NCBI GenBank assembly: GCA_013824905.1
Contig: PNOO01000009.1
Coordinates: 1 to 22,156, forward strand
DNA from: Syntrophus sp. (in: bacteria)
GTDB taxonomy: Bacteria; Desulfobacterota; Syntrophia; Syntrophales; UBA5619
DNA: 22,156 nucleotides
Direction: 5' to 3'
A program made the translations under genes and the position numbers. The notes beneath the pieces are model-generated. The model was not told the origin of the DNA and did not search any database. It saw nothing but the letters and a program-made list of their open reading frames with translations. This document shows positions 1-6,036 of the stretch, piece by piece; the stretch's first letter is position 1; the number at the start of each line of letters is the position of its first letter.

Positions 1-9
1 AGGTCGTCT

Positions 10-144
10 ATGAAAGATGAGCCCAATGATTGGTTGAATTATGCAGCGGAAAATCTTGCCGTCGCCGAACTATGCCTGCTCATTGAGGTATCGAAAAATG
101 AGTGGAATAACCACGCAAATGCGTGGTATAAGCACGCAACATGA
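10..144 (+). pseudogene. 5' remnant of a HEPN-domain gene
   Basis: A 44-codon frame opens with ATG at position 10, behind an AGG at 1-3. Its first ~27 residues (MKDEPNDWLNYAAENLAVAE and following) resemble the opening helix of small HEPN-domain proteins, which usually start with a W-x-x-x-A-x-x-(D/N)-L pattern. After about residue 27 the translation (NEWNNHANAWYKHAT) no longer looks like HEPN and runs through an inverted repeat to a stop at 142-144, overlapping the ATG of the next gene (ATGA). HEPN proteins are normally 110-150 residues, so this is probably a broken 5' end left by a rearrangement. An alternative is a short real peptide translationally coupled to the MNT gene. The call rests on a short stretch of similarity. 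Confidence 0.4.
111..126. promoter_or_regulatory. Inverted repeat, candidate operator of the MNT-HEPN pair
   Basis: CCACGCA-AA-TGCGTGG is a perfect 7-base inverted repeat with a 2-base spacer, ending 15 bases before the ATG of the HTH-MNT gene. A further partial half-site, GCACGCA, lies at 132-138, and a TATAAG box sits between them at 127-132. The downstream protein carries an N-terminal winged helix, so autoregulation through this repeat is a reasonable inference. No convincing -35 box was found. Confidence 0.3.
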
Positions 145-725
145 ATGATTTAAGCGAAATCCTTTCTTCCCGGGCGCGCGCCGAGATTTTCCGACTCCTT
201 TTTTCGGGGACGGGTAATGAACTGCACATTCGGGAAATACAGCGACGTTCGGGACTAACCGACGGGACCATTCGGCAGGAGCTGCGAAAGCTGGCCCGCC
301 TTGACTTGGTCTGCGGCCGCCGGGACAGCAACCGGGTGTACTATCGGGCCAATTCGGAGAGTCCTCTCTTTCCCGAAATTCGCGGCCTTGTCATTAAAAC
401 AGTTGGTTTGGTGGATGTACTGCGAGAGATGCTCCGGGACGAACGGATTCGCATCGCTTTTGTTTTCGGATCCATTGCCAGAGGCGAAGAGAAGGCCCAC
501 AGCGATGTGGACCTGATGGTGATCGGCACCATCCGTTTGCGGCCCCTTTCCGGCTTGCTGTCAGGCGTTTCGGAGCGGATCGGCAGGGAGATTAACCCGC
601 ATGTCTTGAGCATGATGGAATTTAAGAGACGCAAACACGAAAAAGAACATTTTTTAATGCACGTTATGGAATCGCCGAAAATCTTTGTCATCGGGAACCC
701 TGATGAACTTGACGCAATGGGCTGA
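141..725 (+). CDS. Winged-helix / MNT-type nucleotidyltransferase (probable antitoxin-regulator)
   Basis: A 194-residue protein with two parts. Residues ~1-80 form an ArsR-like winged helix (AEIFRLLFSGTGNELHIREI, then a recognition helix and an RVYYRAN wing). Residues ~95-185 form a minimal nucleotidyltransferase with FGSIARGEEKAHSDVDLMV. That motif fits GSX10DXD exactly, the signature of MntA-type enzymes that AMPylate HEPN toxins. The HEPN gene begins inside the last 23 bases of this gene, so the two are translationally coupled. By family knowledge the pair is a HEPN/MNT (type VII-like) toxin-antitoxin module. The fused HTH suggests the antitoxin also represses its own operon, and an inverted repeat at 111-126 is a candidate site. 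The domain call is firm; toxin-antitoxin activity is inferred. Confidence 0.85.
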   Translation: MNDLSEILSSRARAEIFRLLFSGTGNELHIREIQRRSGLTDGTIRQELRKLARLDLVCGRRDSNRVYYRANSESPLFPEIRGLVIKTVGLVDVLREMLRDERIRIAFVFGSIARGEEKAHSDVDLMVIGTIRLRPLSGLLSGVSERIGREINPHVLSMMEFKRRKHEKEHFLMHVMESPKIFVIGNPDELDAMG

Positions 726-1149
726 AAACGGATGGCTGCGGCCGCATAAGACCAGTTGGAAAGAGATTTCCAATCTCTTCAAAATCATCGAGCGGGATCT
801 TCTGGATGCCAAACACACTATCTCATCCGATTGGCAGTTCGGAATTGCGTACAATGCCGCGCTGAAACTCTGCACTATCCTTCTGTACGCCGAAGGCTAC
901 CGTCCGGAAGGGGCTTTCAAGCATTACCGGCCCATTCAAGCCCTCCCCCTGATCTTGGGTCCGGAGCGGAAGGCCGATGCCGAATACCTCGACACGTGCC
1001 GAAAGAAGAGGAATATTGTCGAGTATGAATATGTTGGCGACGTCACTGATGACGATGTCTCCGAGCTGATAGGATTTATTGAAGAATTGAAAAAGGATGT
1101 CGAAGAGTGGCTGAAAAGCCGCCATGCTGACTTGCTGCGGAGGACGTGA
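703..1149 (+). CDS. HEPN-domain protein, partner of the MNT gene
   Basis: A 148-residue, mostly helical HEPN protein starting MNLTQWAENGWLRPHKTSWK. The ATG at 703 is preferred over an in-frame upstream start at 685 because GGGAA lies six bases before it and the conserved part begins here. HEPN-like features are the W-x-x-A-x-x-K-L-type helix (FGIAYNAALKLC) and the C-terminal RKKRNIVEYEY. This last motif matches the RX4HXY of HepT toxins except that the catalytic His is Tyr. It overlaps the upstream MNT gene, and the length suits the family. In related systems HEPN is an RNase or oxidizes/cleaves tRNA and is silenced by AMPylation on Tyr. With His missing, RNase activity may be lost or altered; some HEPN subfamilies naturally carry Tyr there, which I cannot check here. 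Confidence 0.8.
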   Translation: MNLTQWAENGWLRPHKTSWKEISNLFKIIERDLLDAKHTISSDWQFGIAYNAALKLCTILLYAEGYRPEGAFKHYRPIQALPLILGPERKADAEYLDTCRKKRNIVEYEYVGDVTDDDVSELIGFIEELKKDVEEWLKSRHADLLRRT

Positions 1150-1152
1150 TCC

Positions 1153-1320
1153 ATGCCCTCTCACAACATCATCGACACCCGCCGGGAAAAACTGGTAGAT
1201 CACATCAACCGGGTTCTCGAAACCAGCGATGCGGCGCTGTTCGCCGTCGGCTATTTCTTCCTCTCCCGTTGCGGCCATTTGAAACAGCAAGAGAATAACT
1301 TTACGGAAGATAAATGTTGA
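1153..1320 (+). pseudogene. Truncated 5' end of a PLD-like/helicase-type gene
   Basis: A 55-codon frame starts at ATG 1153, three bases after the HEPN stop. The first ~35 residues (IIDTRREKLVDHINRVL ... AALFAVGYFFLS) resemble the N-terminus of large proteins that begin with a phospholipase-D-like domain and continue into an SNF2-type helicase. The similarity stops at FLS, and the frame ends after 20 more unrelated residues. The rest of the gene is absent, because a RelE-like gene follows. It is probably a relic from recombination or insertion of the RelE/HTH pair. The family assignment is from memory of the N-terminal pattern and is moderate. A matching relic start occurs at 2293. Confidence 0.5.
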
Positions 1321-1345
1321 CGTATTTGACCATTTATATTATCAG
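1317..1345 (+). promoter_or_regulatory. Candidate sigma-70 promoter of the RelE/HTH pair
   Basis: TTGACG (1317-1322) and TATCAG (1340-1345) are separated by exactly 17 bases in an AT-rich stretch. A ribosome site AGGTAA (1344-1349) follows, with ATG at 1356. The -35 box overlaps the last codons of the upstream relic. The -10 match is four of six bases, so the call is modest. Confidence 0.3.
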
Positions 1346-1355
1346 GTAACTGATC

Positions 1356-1637
1356 ATGGAAGCGTTATTCACCCCTGTATTCCGGCGATTTGTGAAAAAA
1401 AAGAGCGTGCTGCTTCAACTGGTGGTTCAGGATGAAGTGGACCGGATCATTGCCGATCCGGACATTGGAGAAGGTAAGAAAGGCGATCTGGCTGGTTTCC
1501 GGATGCATAAATTCAGGTTCCACAGGCAGGAATACCTGATCGCTTATGAAGCGGGTGATGAACATCTGCTTTTTGTCATGATCGGACAACACGAAAACTT
1601 TTACCGGGATCTGGGGAATTATCAGAAGGAGTATTGA
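1356..1637 (+). CDS. RelE/ParE-superfamily toxin
   Basis: A 93-residue protein, the usual length for RelE-fold mRNA interferases. It reads FTPVFRRFVKKKSVLLQLVV at the start, then IIADPDIGEGKKGDLAG, RMHKFRFHRQEYLIAY and IGQHENFYRDL. The pattern 'xDP.xGexKkGdL.g.R.hkfR...q.yLiaY...' and the terminal H-E-N-F-Y are typical of this family. Start ATG 1356 has AGGTAA six bases upstream. It is followed after two bases by an HTH gene, giving the toxin-first order also seen in HigBA-like pairs. It probably cleaves mRNA in the cytoplasm when the antitoxin is degraded. The family call is strong; activity is inferred. Confidence 0.82.
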   Translation: MEALFTPVFRRFVKKKSVLLQLVVQDEVDRIIADPDIGEGKKGDLAGFRMHKFRFHRQEYLIAYEAGDEHLLFVMIGQHENFYRDLGNYQKEY

Positions 1638-1639
1638 CC

Positions 1640-1948
1640 ATGAATACATCAGCGGAACAAATTTACAAGGAGATCGTATTTTTGTCGGTGGCTGAGAGGG
1701 AAAGGCTGTTTTCCATCATTGCCCGTAAAGGTTTCGATAAAGATGAGTACATGTACGACGAGGTCTTCGGGGATCTTCCTTCGGCATTGACCATCAAGGA
1801 AAGCTCTGAATACCTCGATGTTGCGGAGGTCACCGTGCGAAGATGGGCAAAGGAAGGCAAGCTGCCTTTCCACAAGGTTGGCAAGAACTACGTCTTTGCG
1901 GTGGATGATCTGAGGAAATTGAAACGGGGACAATCTTCACGACCATGA
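1640..1948 (+). CDS. HTH (excisionase/MerR-type) antitoxin of the RelE pair
   Basis: A 102-residue protein from ATG 1640 with AAGGAG at 1626-1631; an in-frame TTG at 1634 is less likely. The N-terminal half (~1-50) is helical and charged (EQIYKEIVFLSVAERERLFS). Residues ~52-95 form a helix-turn-helix of the excisionase/HTH_17 type: LTIKESSEYLDVAEVTVRRW, then AKEGKLPFHKVGKNYVF, then DDLRKL. It lies two bases after the RelE-like gene and is probably both antitoxin and autorepressor. The stop overlaps an ATG at 1945 that opens a four-codon frame only, suggesting that a coupled third gene has decayed. The HTH call is firm and the antitoxin role comes from context. Confidence 0.83.
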   Translation: MNTSAEQIYKEIVFLSVAERERLFSIIARKGFDKDEYMYDEVFGDLPSALTIKESSEYLDVAEVTVRRWAKEGKLPFHKVGKNYVFAVDDLRKLKRGQSSRP

Positions 1949-1955
1949 AAGCGCC

Positions 1956-2051
1956 ATAGCCTTCCATCTCGAATCTTTTGGCGATGGGGTCTTTCAAACC
2001 GATCATCCGGTCATTGAAACTTTTGTAACTGAAGCAAGAATTACCCTGTAA
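1956..2051 (+). pseudogene. Possible decayed small gene upstream of the HicA-like frame
   Basis: An open frame without its own start reads IAFHLESFGDGVFQTDHPVI and on to ITL, with a TAA at 2049-2051 that shares its last A with the ATG of the HicA-like gene (TAATG). Such an overlap is typical of coupled gene pairs. An ATG at 1945 in another frame could be the original start if bases were gained between 1950 and 1956. I do not recognize the family, and it is not an obvious HicB. It may be chance. Confidence 0.2.
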
Positions 2052-2289
2052 TGGACGGCTTTCTCTCTGACACACCCGTTCAGAAGGTGATTCAAATTTC
2101 ATCCGATTGGGTTTTCGCGTGATTCGGGAGCGAAATCACATTTCCATGATCAGAGAAAATCCTGACGGCACACATACATCTCTGACCATACCCAGTCACC
2201 GTTCCATCAAATGTTCGACCCTGAGAACGATCCTCACCCAGACAGGGATATCAAGGAGTGATTTTTTCAAAGTGTATCATGAGGAATGA
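2051..2289 (+). pseudogene. HicA/YcfA-like toxin gene with a frameshift
   Basis: Two frames together give a full HicA-like protein. The first starts at ATG 2051 and reads MDGFLSDTPVQKVIQI. The second, from about 2101, reads IRLGFRVIRERNHISMIREN, then DGTHTSLTIPSHRSIK, STLRTILTQTGISRSDF and FKVYHEE. This fits the HicA pattern of helix-LGF-x-V-x-R-x-x-x-H followed by a double-stranded-RNA-binding-like fold. Loss of a single T in the run at 2097-2099 would explain the switch and would place one Phe between the halves. The catalytic His is retained in NHISM. No HicB antitoxin follows. It is probably a broken toxin relic, but a sequencing error in the T run would give an intact gene of ~80 residues. 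Confidence 0.55.
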
Positions 2290-2292
2290 TCC

Positions 2293-2328
2293 ATGCCCGT
2301 CCACAGCATCATTTTTCTGTTTTTTTAA
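2293..2328 (+). pseudogene. Second relic of the same 5' gene end as at 1153
   Basis: ATG 2293 opens an 11-codon frame, MPVHSIIFLFF, which stops at 2326-2328. The DNA around it (2287-2312) matches 1147-1172 closely: TGATCCATGCCC is identical, followed by a CCACAGCATCAT versus TCACAACATCAT correspondence. In both places the TGA is the stop of the upstream toxin-system gene. The call rests on ~25 bases only. Confidence 0.4.
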
Positions 2329-2354
2329 GACCGGGTAGCAGATAAGTTTGAGAG

Positions 2355-2387
2355 TATGATATAAGGCCGTTCGACAGGCCGAACGGC
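2355..2387 (+). promoter_or_regulatory. Weak -10-like element and inverted repeat before the CoA ligase
   Basis: TATGAT (2355-2360) and an overlapping TATAAG (2360-2365) are followed by GCCGTTCG (2366-2373), a six-base loop ACAGGC, and CGAACGGC (2380-2387). The 8-base arms are a perfect inverted repeat. It has no T-run, so it is not an intrinsic terminator. It could be an operator at the start of unit A or a hairpin in its leader. No good -35 box is present. The gene itself has GGGGAG at 2404-2409. Confidence 0.35.
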
Positions 2388-2415
2388 GGCCATCGTTTGA
2401 TATCGGGGAGATGGG

Positions 2416-3936
2416 ATGAACATCGGCGAATGGGTTTTCAAGCGGGCGGCGGTCTATCCGGACGGCATTTTCCTGACGGAGGAGGGCGTGCGGACCTTTA
2501 CGAACCGCGAGTTCAACAAGCGGGTGAACCGGATGGCCCATGCATTGGAGGGCTGGGGGGTCGTCAGGGGCGAGCGGGTCGCTGTTCTTATGGGCAATGC
2601 CTCCGAGTTCTTGGAAATCTTTTTTGCATGCGCCAAGACGGGGGCGATCATGACGCCCGTCAACTTCCGCCTGGCTGTGCCGGAGATGATCTACATCCTC
2701 CGGGACTGCACCCCCCGGGTCCTTATCTATTCCACGGACTTTACCGTCCGGGTCGAGGAGATGAGGGGCTCCCTGCCGGGGGTCAAATATTACTTCCGGC
2801 ACGGCGGCATCGCTGCCGGGGGGGATCCGGAACTGGCTGGTGCGGTGGCGCCATTTCCTGATACGGAGCCTATCCCCCGGGAAGAAGTCACCCTGTCCGA
2901 TCCCCTGTTCATTATGTACACCTCCGGGACGACCGGGGATCCCAAAGGGGCGGTCCTCACGCACGGCAACGTCCTTTTCGGCTCGATCAACACGGTCGTG
3001 GGCTGCGGGATCAACCGCTCCTACAAGTCTCTGGTTGTGGCCCCCCTGTTCCATATCGGCGCCCTGGGGGCCGCGGCCCTCCCAGTCCTCTATGCCGGCG
3101 GGTCCCTGTTCCTCAAGGGATTCTATAACGCCTCCGAGGTGGTCGGTCTGATCTGCCGGGAGAGGATCAATTATATGTTCGCCGTGCCGGTCATGTTTCA
3201 ACTGCTGACCCAGACCGAAGAATGGGCGCAGGCGGATTTCTCCCATGTCCATTTCTTTATCGCCGGCGGCGCCCCGATGCCTCTGCCGGTCATCCGGAAG
3301 TACCAGCAGGACAAGGGGATCTATTTCGTTCAGGGGTACGGTCTGACGGAGACCTTCCGTCTTACCTCACTGGATCTTGAGGACTCGATCCGGAAGGCCG
3401 GATCCGTCGGCAAGGAGGTTTTGCACGTCCTTCTTCGGATCGTGGACGACCGGGACCGGGATGTGGCGCCGGGCGAAGCCGGCGAGATCATCGTCAAAGG
3501 ACCCAACGTGTTTGCCGGTTACTGGAACAAGCCCGCGGAGACAGAGGAAACCATGAAGGGGGGATGGTTCCATACGGGGGATATGGGGCAGCGGGATGAA
3601 GAGGGATTCATCTCCATCGTGGGCCGAAAGGTGGAGATGATCATCAGTTCCGGGGAGAACATCTACCCGGCCGAGGTGGAAAGGGTGCTTCAGGCCCTTC
3701 CCGAGGTCCGGGAGGCAGCTGCCGTCGGGATGCCGGACCGGAAGAAAGGGGAGGTCGTGGCGGCGTTCGTCATGCTTAAGGAAGGGGCCGAACTGACCGA
3801 AGAGGCGCTGCTTGCAGCCGTCAAGGACCGGATCGCCGGTTTCAAACTTCCCAAGAAGGTGATCTTTGTCAAGGATTTCCCCCGTAATTCCATAGGCAAG
3901 ATCCTGAAGAAGGATCTGAAGGAACAGGTGTCATGA
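2416..3936 (+). CDS. Acyl/aryl-CoA ligase (class I adenylate-forming enzyme)
   Basis: A 506-residue ANL-superfamily ligase that activates a carboxylic acid with ATP to an acyl-AMP and then a CoA thioester. Visible motifs are the phosphate loop MYTSGTTGDPKG (~167-178), the adenine-binding QGYGLTE, the hinge region around GWFHTGD and GRKVEMIISSGENIYP, and the C-terminal PRNSIGKILK with the adenylation lysine at ~495. The length is normal for fatty-acyl or cinnamoyl/feruloyl-CoA ligases. There is no signal peptide. It heads a tight operon with FabG, a LolA-like protein and a lipoprotein. Its substrate could be a fatty acid or the aryl acid made by the ammonia-lyase encoded at 11229; sequence alone does not decide. 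Start ATG 2416 follows GGGGAG. Confidence 0.9.
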   Translation: MNIGEWVFKRAAVYPDGIFLTEEGVRTFTNREFNKRVNRMAHALEGWGVVRGERVAVLMGNASEFLEIFFACAKTGAIMTPVNFRLAVPEMIYILRDCTPRVLIYSTDFTVRVEEMRGSLPGVKYYFRHGGIAAGGDPELAGAVAPFPDTEPIPREEVTLSDPLFIMYTSGTTGDPKGAVLTHGNVLFGSINTVVGCGINRSYKSLVVAPLFHIGALGAAALPVLYAGGSLFLKGFYNASEVVGLICRERINYMFAVPVMFQLLTQTEEWAQADFSHVHFFIAGGAPMPLPVIRKYQQDKGIYFVQGYGLTETFRLTSLDLEDSIRKAGSVGKEVLHVLLRIVDDRDRDVAPGEAGEIIVKGPNVFAGYWNKPAETEETMKGGWFHTGDMGQRDEEGFISIVGRKVEMIISSGENIYPAEVERVLQALPEVREAAAVGMPDRKKGEVVAAFVMLKEGAELTEEALLAAVKDRIAGFKLPKKVIFVKDFPRNSIGKILKKDLKEQVS

Positions 3937-3967
3937 ACCATCAAAAACAGAATCGGGAGGAGAGGGC

Positions 3968-4696
3968 ATGAGCGAACAGCAGATCGCCGTCGTTACGGGC
4001 GGCAGCCGCGGGATCGGTCGGGCCATTGCCGTTGAGCTGGCCCGGCATGGATATGAGGTGACGATCACGTACAAAGCCAATGACGAGGCGGCGGAGGAGA
4101 CGCTGCGGCTGATCCGGGAGGTGGGCGGCAACGGAGAGGCCCTCAAGTTCGATGTAGGAAACGCCGACGAGACGGAGGTCAAAATCAACGAACTTATTGC
4201 CCGTCTGGAGCGGATCGACGTTCTGGTCAACAACGCCGGGGTGACGGCGGACGGCCTTTTCATGATGATGCCGCGGGAGGACTGGAACACCGTGATCGAT
4301 ACGACCCTCAACGGGTTCTACAATATGACCAAACCGATCCTGCGAAAAATGATGAGGAAAAAACGCGGCTCTATCGTGTCGCTGTCCTCCGTTTCCGCCC
4401 TCGTCGGGAACCGGGGACAGGCGAATTATGCAGCGGCCAAGGCCGGGCTTATCGCCGCAAGCCGGGTCCTGGCCGCGGAGGTGGCAAGGCTCGGGGTCCG
4501 CGTGAATGTGGTTGCGCCGGGGCTGATCGAAACGGATATGATCAAGGGACTCCCGCTGGAAAACATCAAGCAGATGATTCCGATGGGGCGAGTCGGCCGG
4601 CCCGAAGACGTGGCAAAAGTGGTCCGCTTCCTGTGTTCCGACGACGCTTCCTATATCACCGGCCAGGTCATCTCCGTCAACGGGGGGATGTTTTGA
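3968..4696 (+). CDS. fabG: FabG-type 3-oxoacyl-ACP reductase (SDR family)
   Basis: A 242-residue classical short-chain dehydrogenase. The cofactor motif is TGGSRGIG (10-17), NNAG is at 88-91, and the catalytic set is S141, Y154 and K158 in the segment GQANYAAAKAG. The C-terminal SYITGQVISVNGG is typical of FabG. It should reduce 3-oxoacyl-ACP with NADPH, either in fatty acid synthesis or in the reducing cycle of an aryl polyene. Position between a CoA ligase and LolA-like/lipoprotein genes favours a specialised role over housekeeping; housekeeping fabG usually neighbours fabD, acpP and fabF, none of which is here. GGAGG lies before ATG 3968, 31 bases after the ligase stop. Confidence 0.9.
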   Translation: MSEQQIAVVTGGSRGIGRAIAVELARHGYEVTITYKANDEAAEETLRLIREVGGNGEALKFDVGNADETEVKINELIARLERIDVLVNNAGVTADGLFMMMPREDWNTVIDTTLNGFYNMTKPILRKMMRKKRGSIVSLSSVSALVGNRGQANYAAAKAGLIAASRVLAAEVARLGVRVNVVAPGLIETDMIKGLPLENIKQMIPMGRVGRPEDVAKVVRFLCSDDASYITGQVISVNGGMF

Positions 4697-4710
4697 GACA
4701 AGGGAATCCT

Positions 4711-5337
4711 GTGACCGGTCTTCACTGCGCGCGAGTCCGTTTTTTCGGGCTGATCCTCTGTCTGCCGTTTCTCCTGGCCTGGTCGGACAGCTGGGAAGGG
4801 ATCCGCGAGGCCTCCCGCAGGATCACCTCCCTTGAAGCCCAGTTCATCCAGAAAAAAACGCTGCCCATCCTGGCGAAACCCTTTGTGTCTCAAGGACGGT
4901 TCTTTTACCAGGCCCCCGCGCAGCTCAGATGGGAATACGACCGTCCCGTTCGGAGCGTATTGATGATGAACGGGGGTGCCGTGAAACGCTATTTCAAGGA
5001 CCAGGAGGGCTGGCGCGAGGATGCCGGCGCAGCCCTCCCGGCGATGCGGTTGGTCATGGAGGAGATTATGAACTGGCAGCAGGGCCGGTTCGACGCCAAT
5101 CCCCAGTTCCAGGCGTCGCTGCTGAAGGGGCCGGAGCCGCGGGTGCTGCTCGTTCCTAAAGACTCCTCCTGGCGTAAAATGATCCAGCGGATTGAACTCA
5201 TCCTCTCTTCGGAACAGGCCGGCGTCATGAAAAGCGTCCGGGTGGTGGAAGACGAGCGCACGGACACCGTTCTGGAATTCAGCCAGGTCCGGATCAATCG
5301 CCCCCTGCCGTCTTCCGTCTTCGTGAATGTGGAATGA
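4711..5337 (+). CDS. LolA-like periplasmic lipid/lipoprotein carrier
   Basis: The chosen start is GTG 4711 (AAGGGA just upstream), giving 208 residues; a TTG at 4693 overlapping the fabG stop is the alternative. Residues ~10-25 form a hydrophobic signal sequence (FFGLILCLPFLLAW). The mature part has LolA-family features: ITSLEAQFIQKKTLPIL near the N-terminus, GRFFYQAPAQLRWEYDRP, and a late VLEFSQVRINRPLPSSVF. LolA-fold proteins ferry hydrophobic cargo across the periplasm. LolA-like genes are a recurrent part of aryl polyene clusters, where they are paired with an MMPL exporter, as here at 15792. The gene is coupled to the next by an ATGA overlap. Family assignment is good; the cargo is inferred. 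Confidence 0.82.
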   Translation: MTGLHCARVRFFGLILCLPFLLAWSDSWEGIREASRRITSLEAQFIQKKTLPILAKPFVSQGRFFYQAPAQLRWEYDRPVRSVLMMNGGAVKRYFKDQEGWREDAGAALPAMRLVMEEIMNWQQGRFDANPQFQASLLKGPEPRVLLVPKDSSWRKMIQRIELILSSEQAGVMKSVRVVEDERTDTVLEFSQVRINRPLPSSVFVNVE

Positions 5338-6032
5338 AAACGACCGTCCGCCGCTTCATCCCGGTCCTCCTTGGTGCTCTTGTCCTGAGCGCCTGCGCCG
5401 CGCTCCCCCCGCTGACACCCCTCGATCCGGCGCTGAAAACCCAGGTGCAGGAGGGATGCGGGAGACCTTTCCTGTTTTCGAAATACCGTCTCGTCCATGC
5501 CCTGGATACAGTCCTGCCTGACGGGAAAAAAGGGACGGCCATCGGGATTATGGTGGCAGATCCCCGTACCCGGAGATTCCAGACGGCGCTCATGACTCTC
5601 GAAGGGTTGGTCCTGTTCGCAGCGGAAAGCGGCGAGACGCTGGTCGTCAGCCGGGCGGTGCCGCCCTTCGATTCTCCTGCATTTGCACGGTCACTGGTGG
5701 AGGATATCCGTCTGGCATTTTTCTCGCCCGGTAAGGAGCCCCTTGCCTGGGGCCGGGAGGAGGGGGGCGGTCGGGTCTGCCGCTTCGGACGGGCCGACGG
5801 TGGGTTTGTGGACGTCCTGAACGAAGAAGGCGGTGCGATAGGAATCCGCCTTTATGGGAAAGGAGGGGAACTCAGGAAAAGGGTCATTATTTCTTCCTTC
5901 AATCCCGACGGCTTGGCGGAACGGATCGAGATCCGGAGCGGCATCTGGCCGTTGTATACGCTGCACCTGCGACTGATCGATTTTGAAGCGATAGCGGAGG
6001 AGGTTCCTTCCTCGGGGGGCAACAGTCACTGA
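5334..6032 (+). CDS. Outer-membrane-type lipoprotein, DUF3261-like
   Basis: A 232-residue protein whose start overlaps the upstream stop (ATGA). The N-terminus is a classic lipoprotein signal: basic MKTTVRR, a hydrophobic stretch, then the lipobox LSAC with Cys21. Ala at +2 argues for sorting to the outer membrane. The remainder is beta-rich without an obvious catalytic motif. Placement directly after a LolA-like gene, and in the same locus as an MMPL exporter, matches the DUF3261-type lipoprotein found in aryl polyene loci, possibly a LolB-like acceptor. That family link comes mainly from context and general look. The gene ends only four bases before the convergent kinase gene, with no visible terminator between them. 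Confidence 0.75.
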   Translation: MKTTVRRFIPVLLGALVLSACAALPPLTPLDPALKTQVQEGCGRPFLFSKYRLVHALDTVLPDGKKGTAIGIMVADPRTRRFQTALMTLEGLVLFAAESGETLVVSRAVPPFDSPAFARSLVEDIRLAFFSPGKEPLAWGREEGGGRVCRFGRADGGFVDVLNEEGGAIGIRLYGKGGELRKRVIISSFNPDGLAERIEIRSGIWPLYTLHLRLIDFEAIAEEVPSSGGNSH

Positions 6033-6036
6033 ATTG

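Noticed and set aside
2251..3252. Long open frame antisense to the first ligase (333 codons)
   Set aside because: It mirrors a clear ligase gene in GC-rich DNA, is rich in Pro, Gly, His and Arg and shows no family motif.
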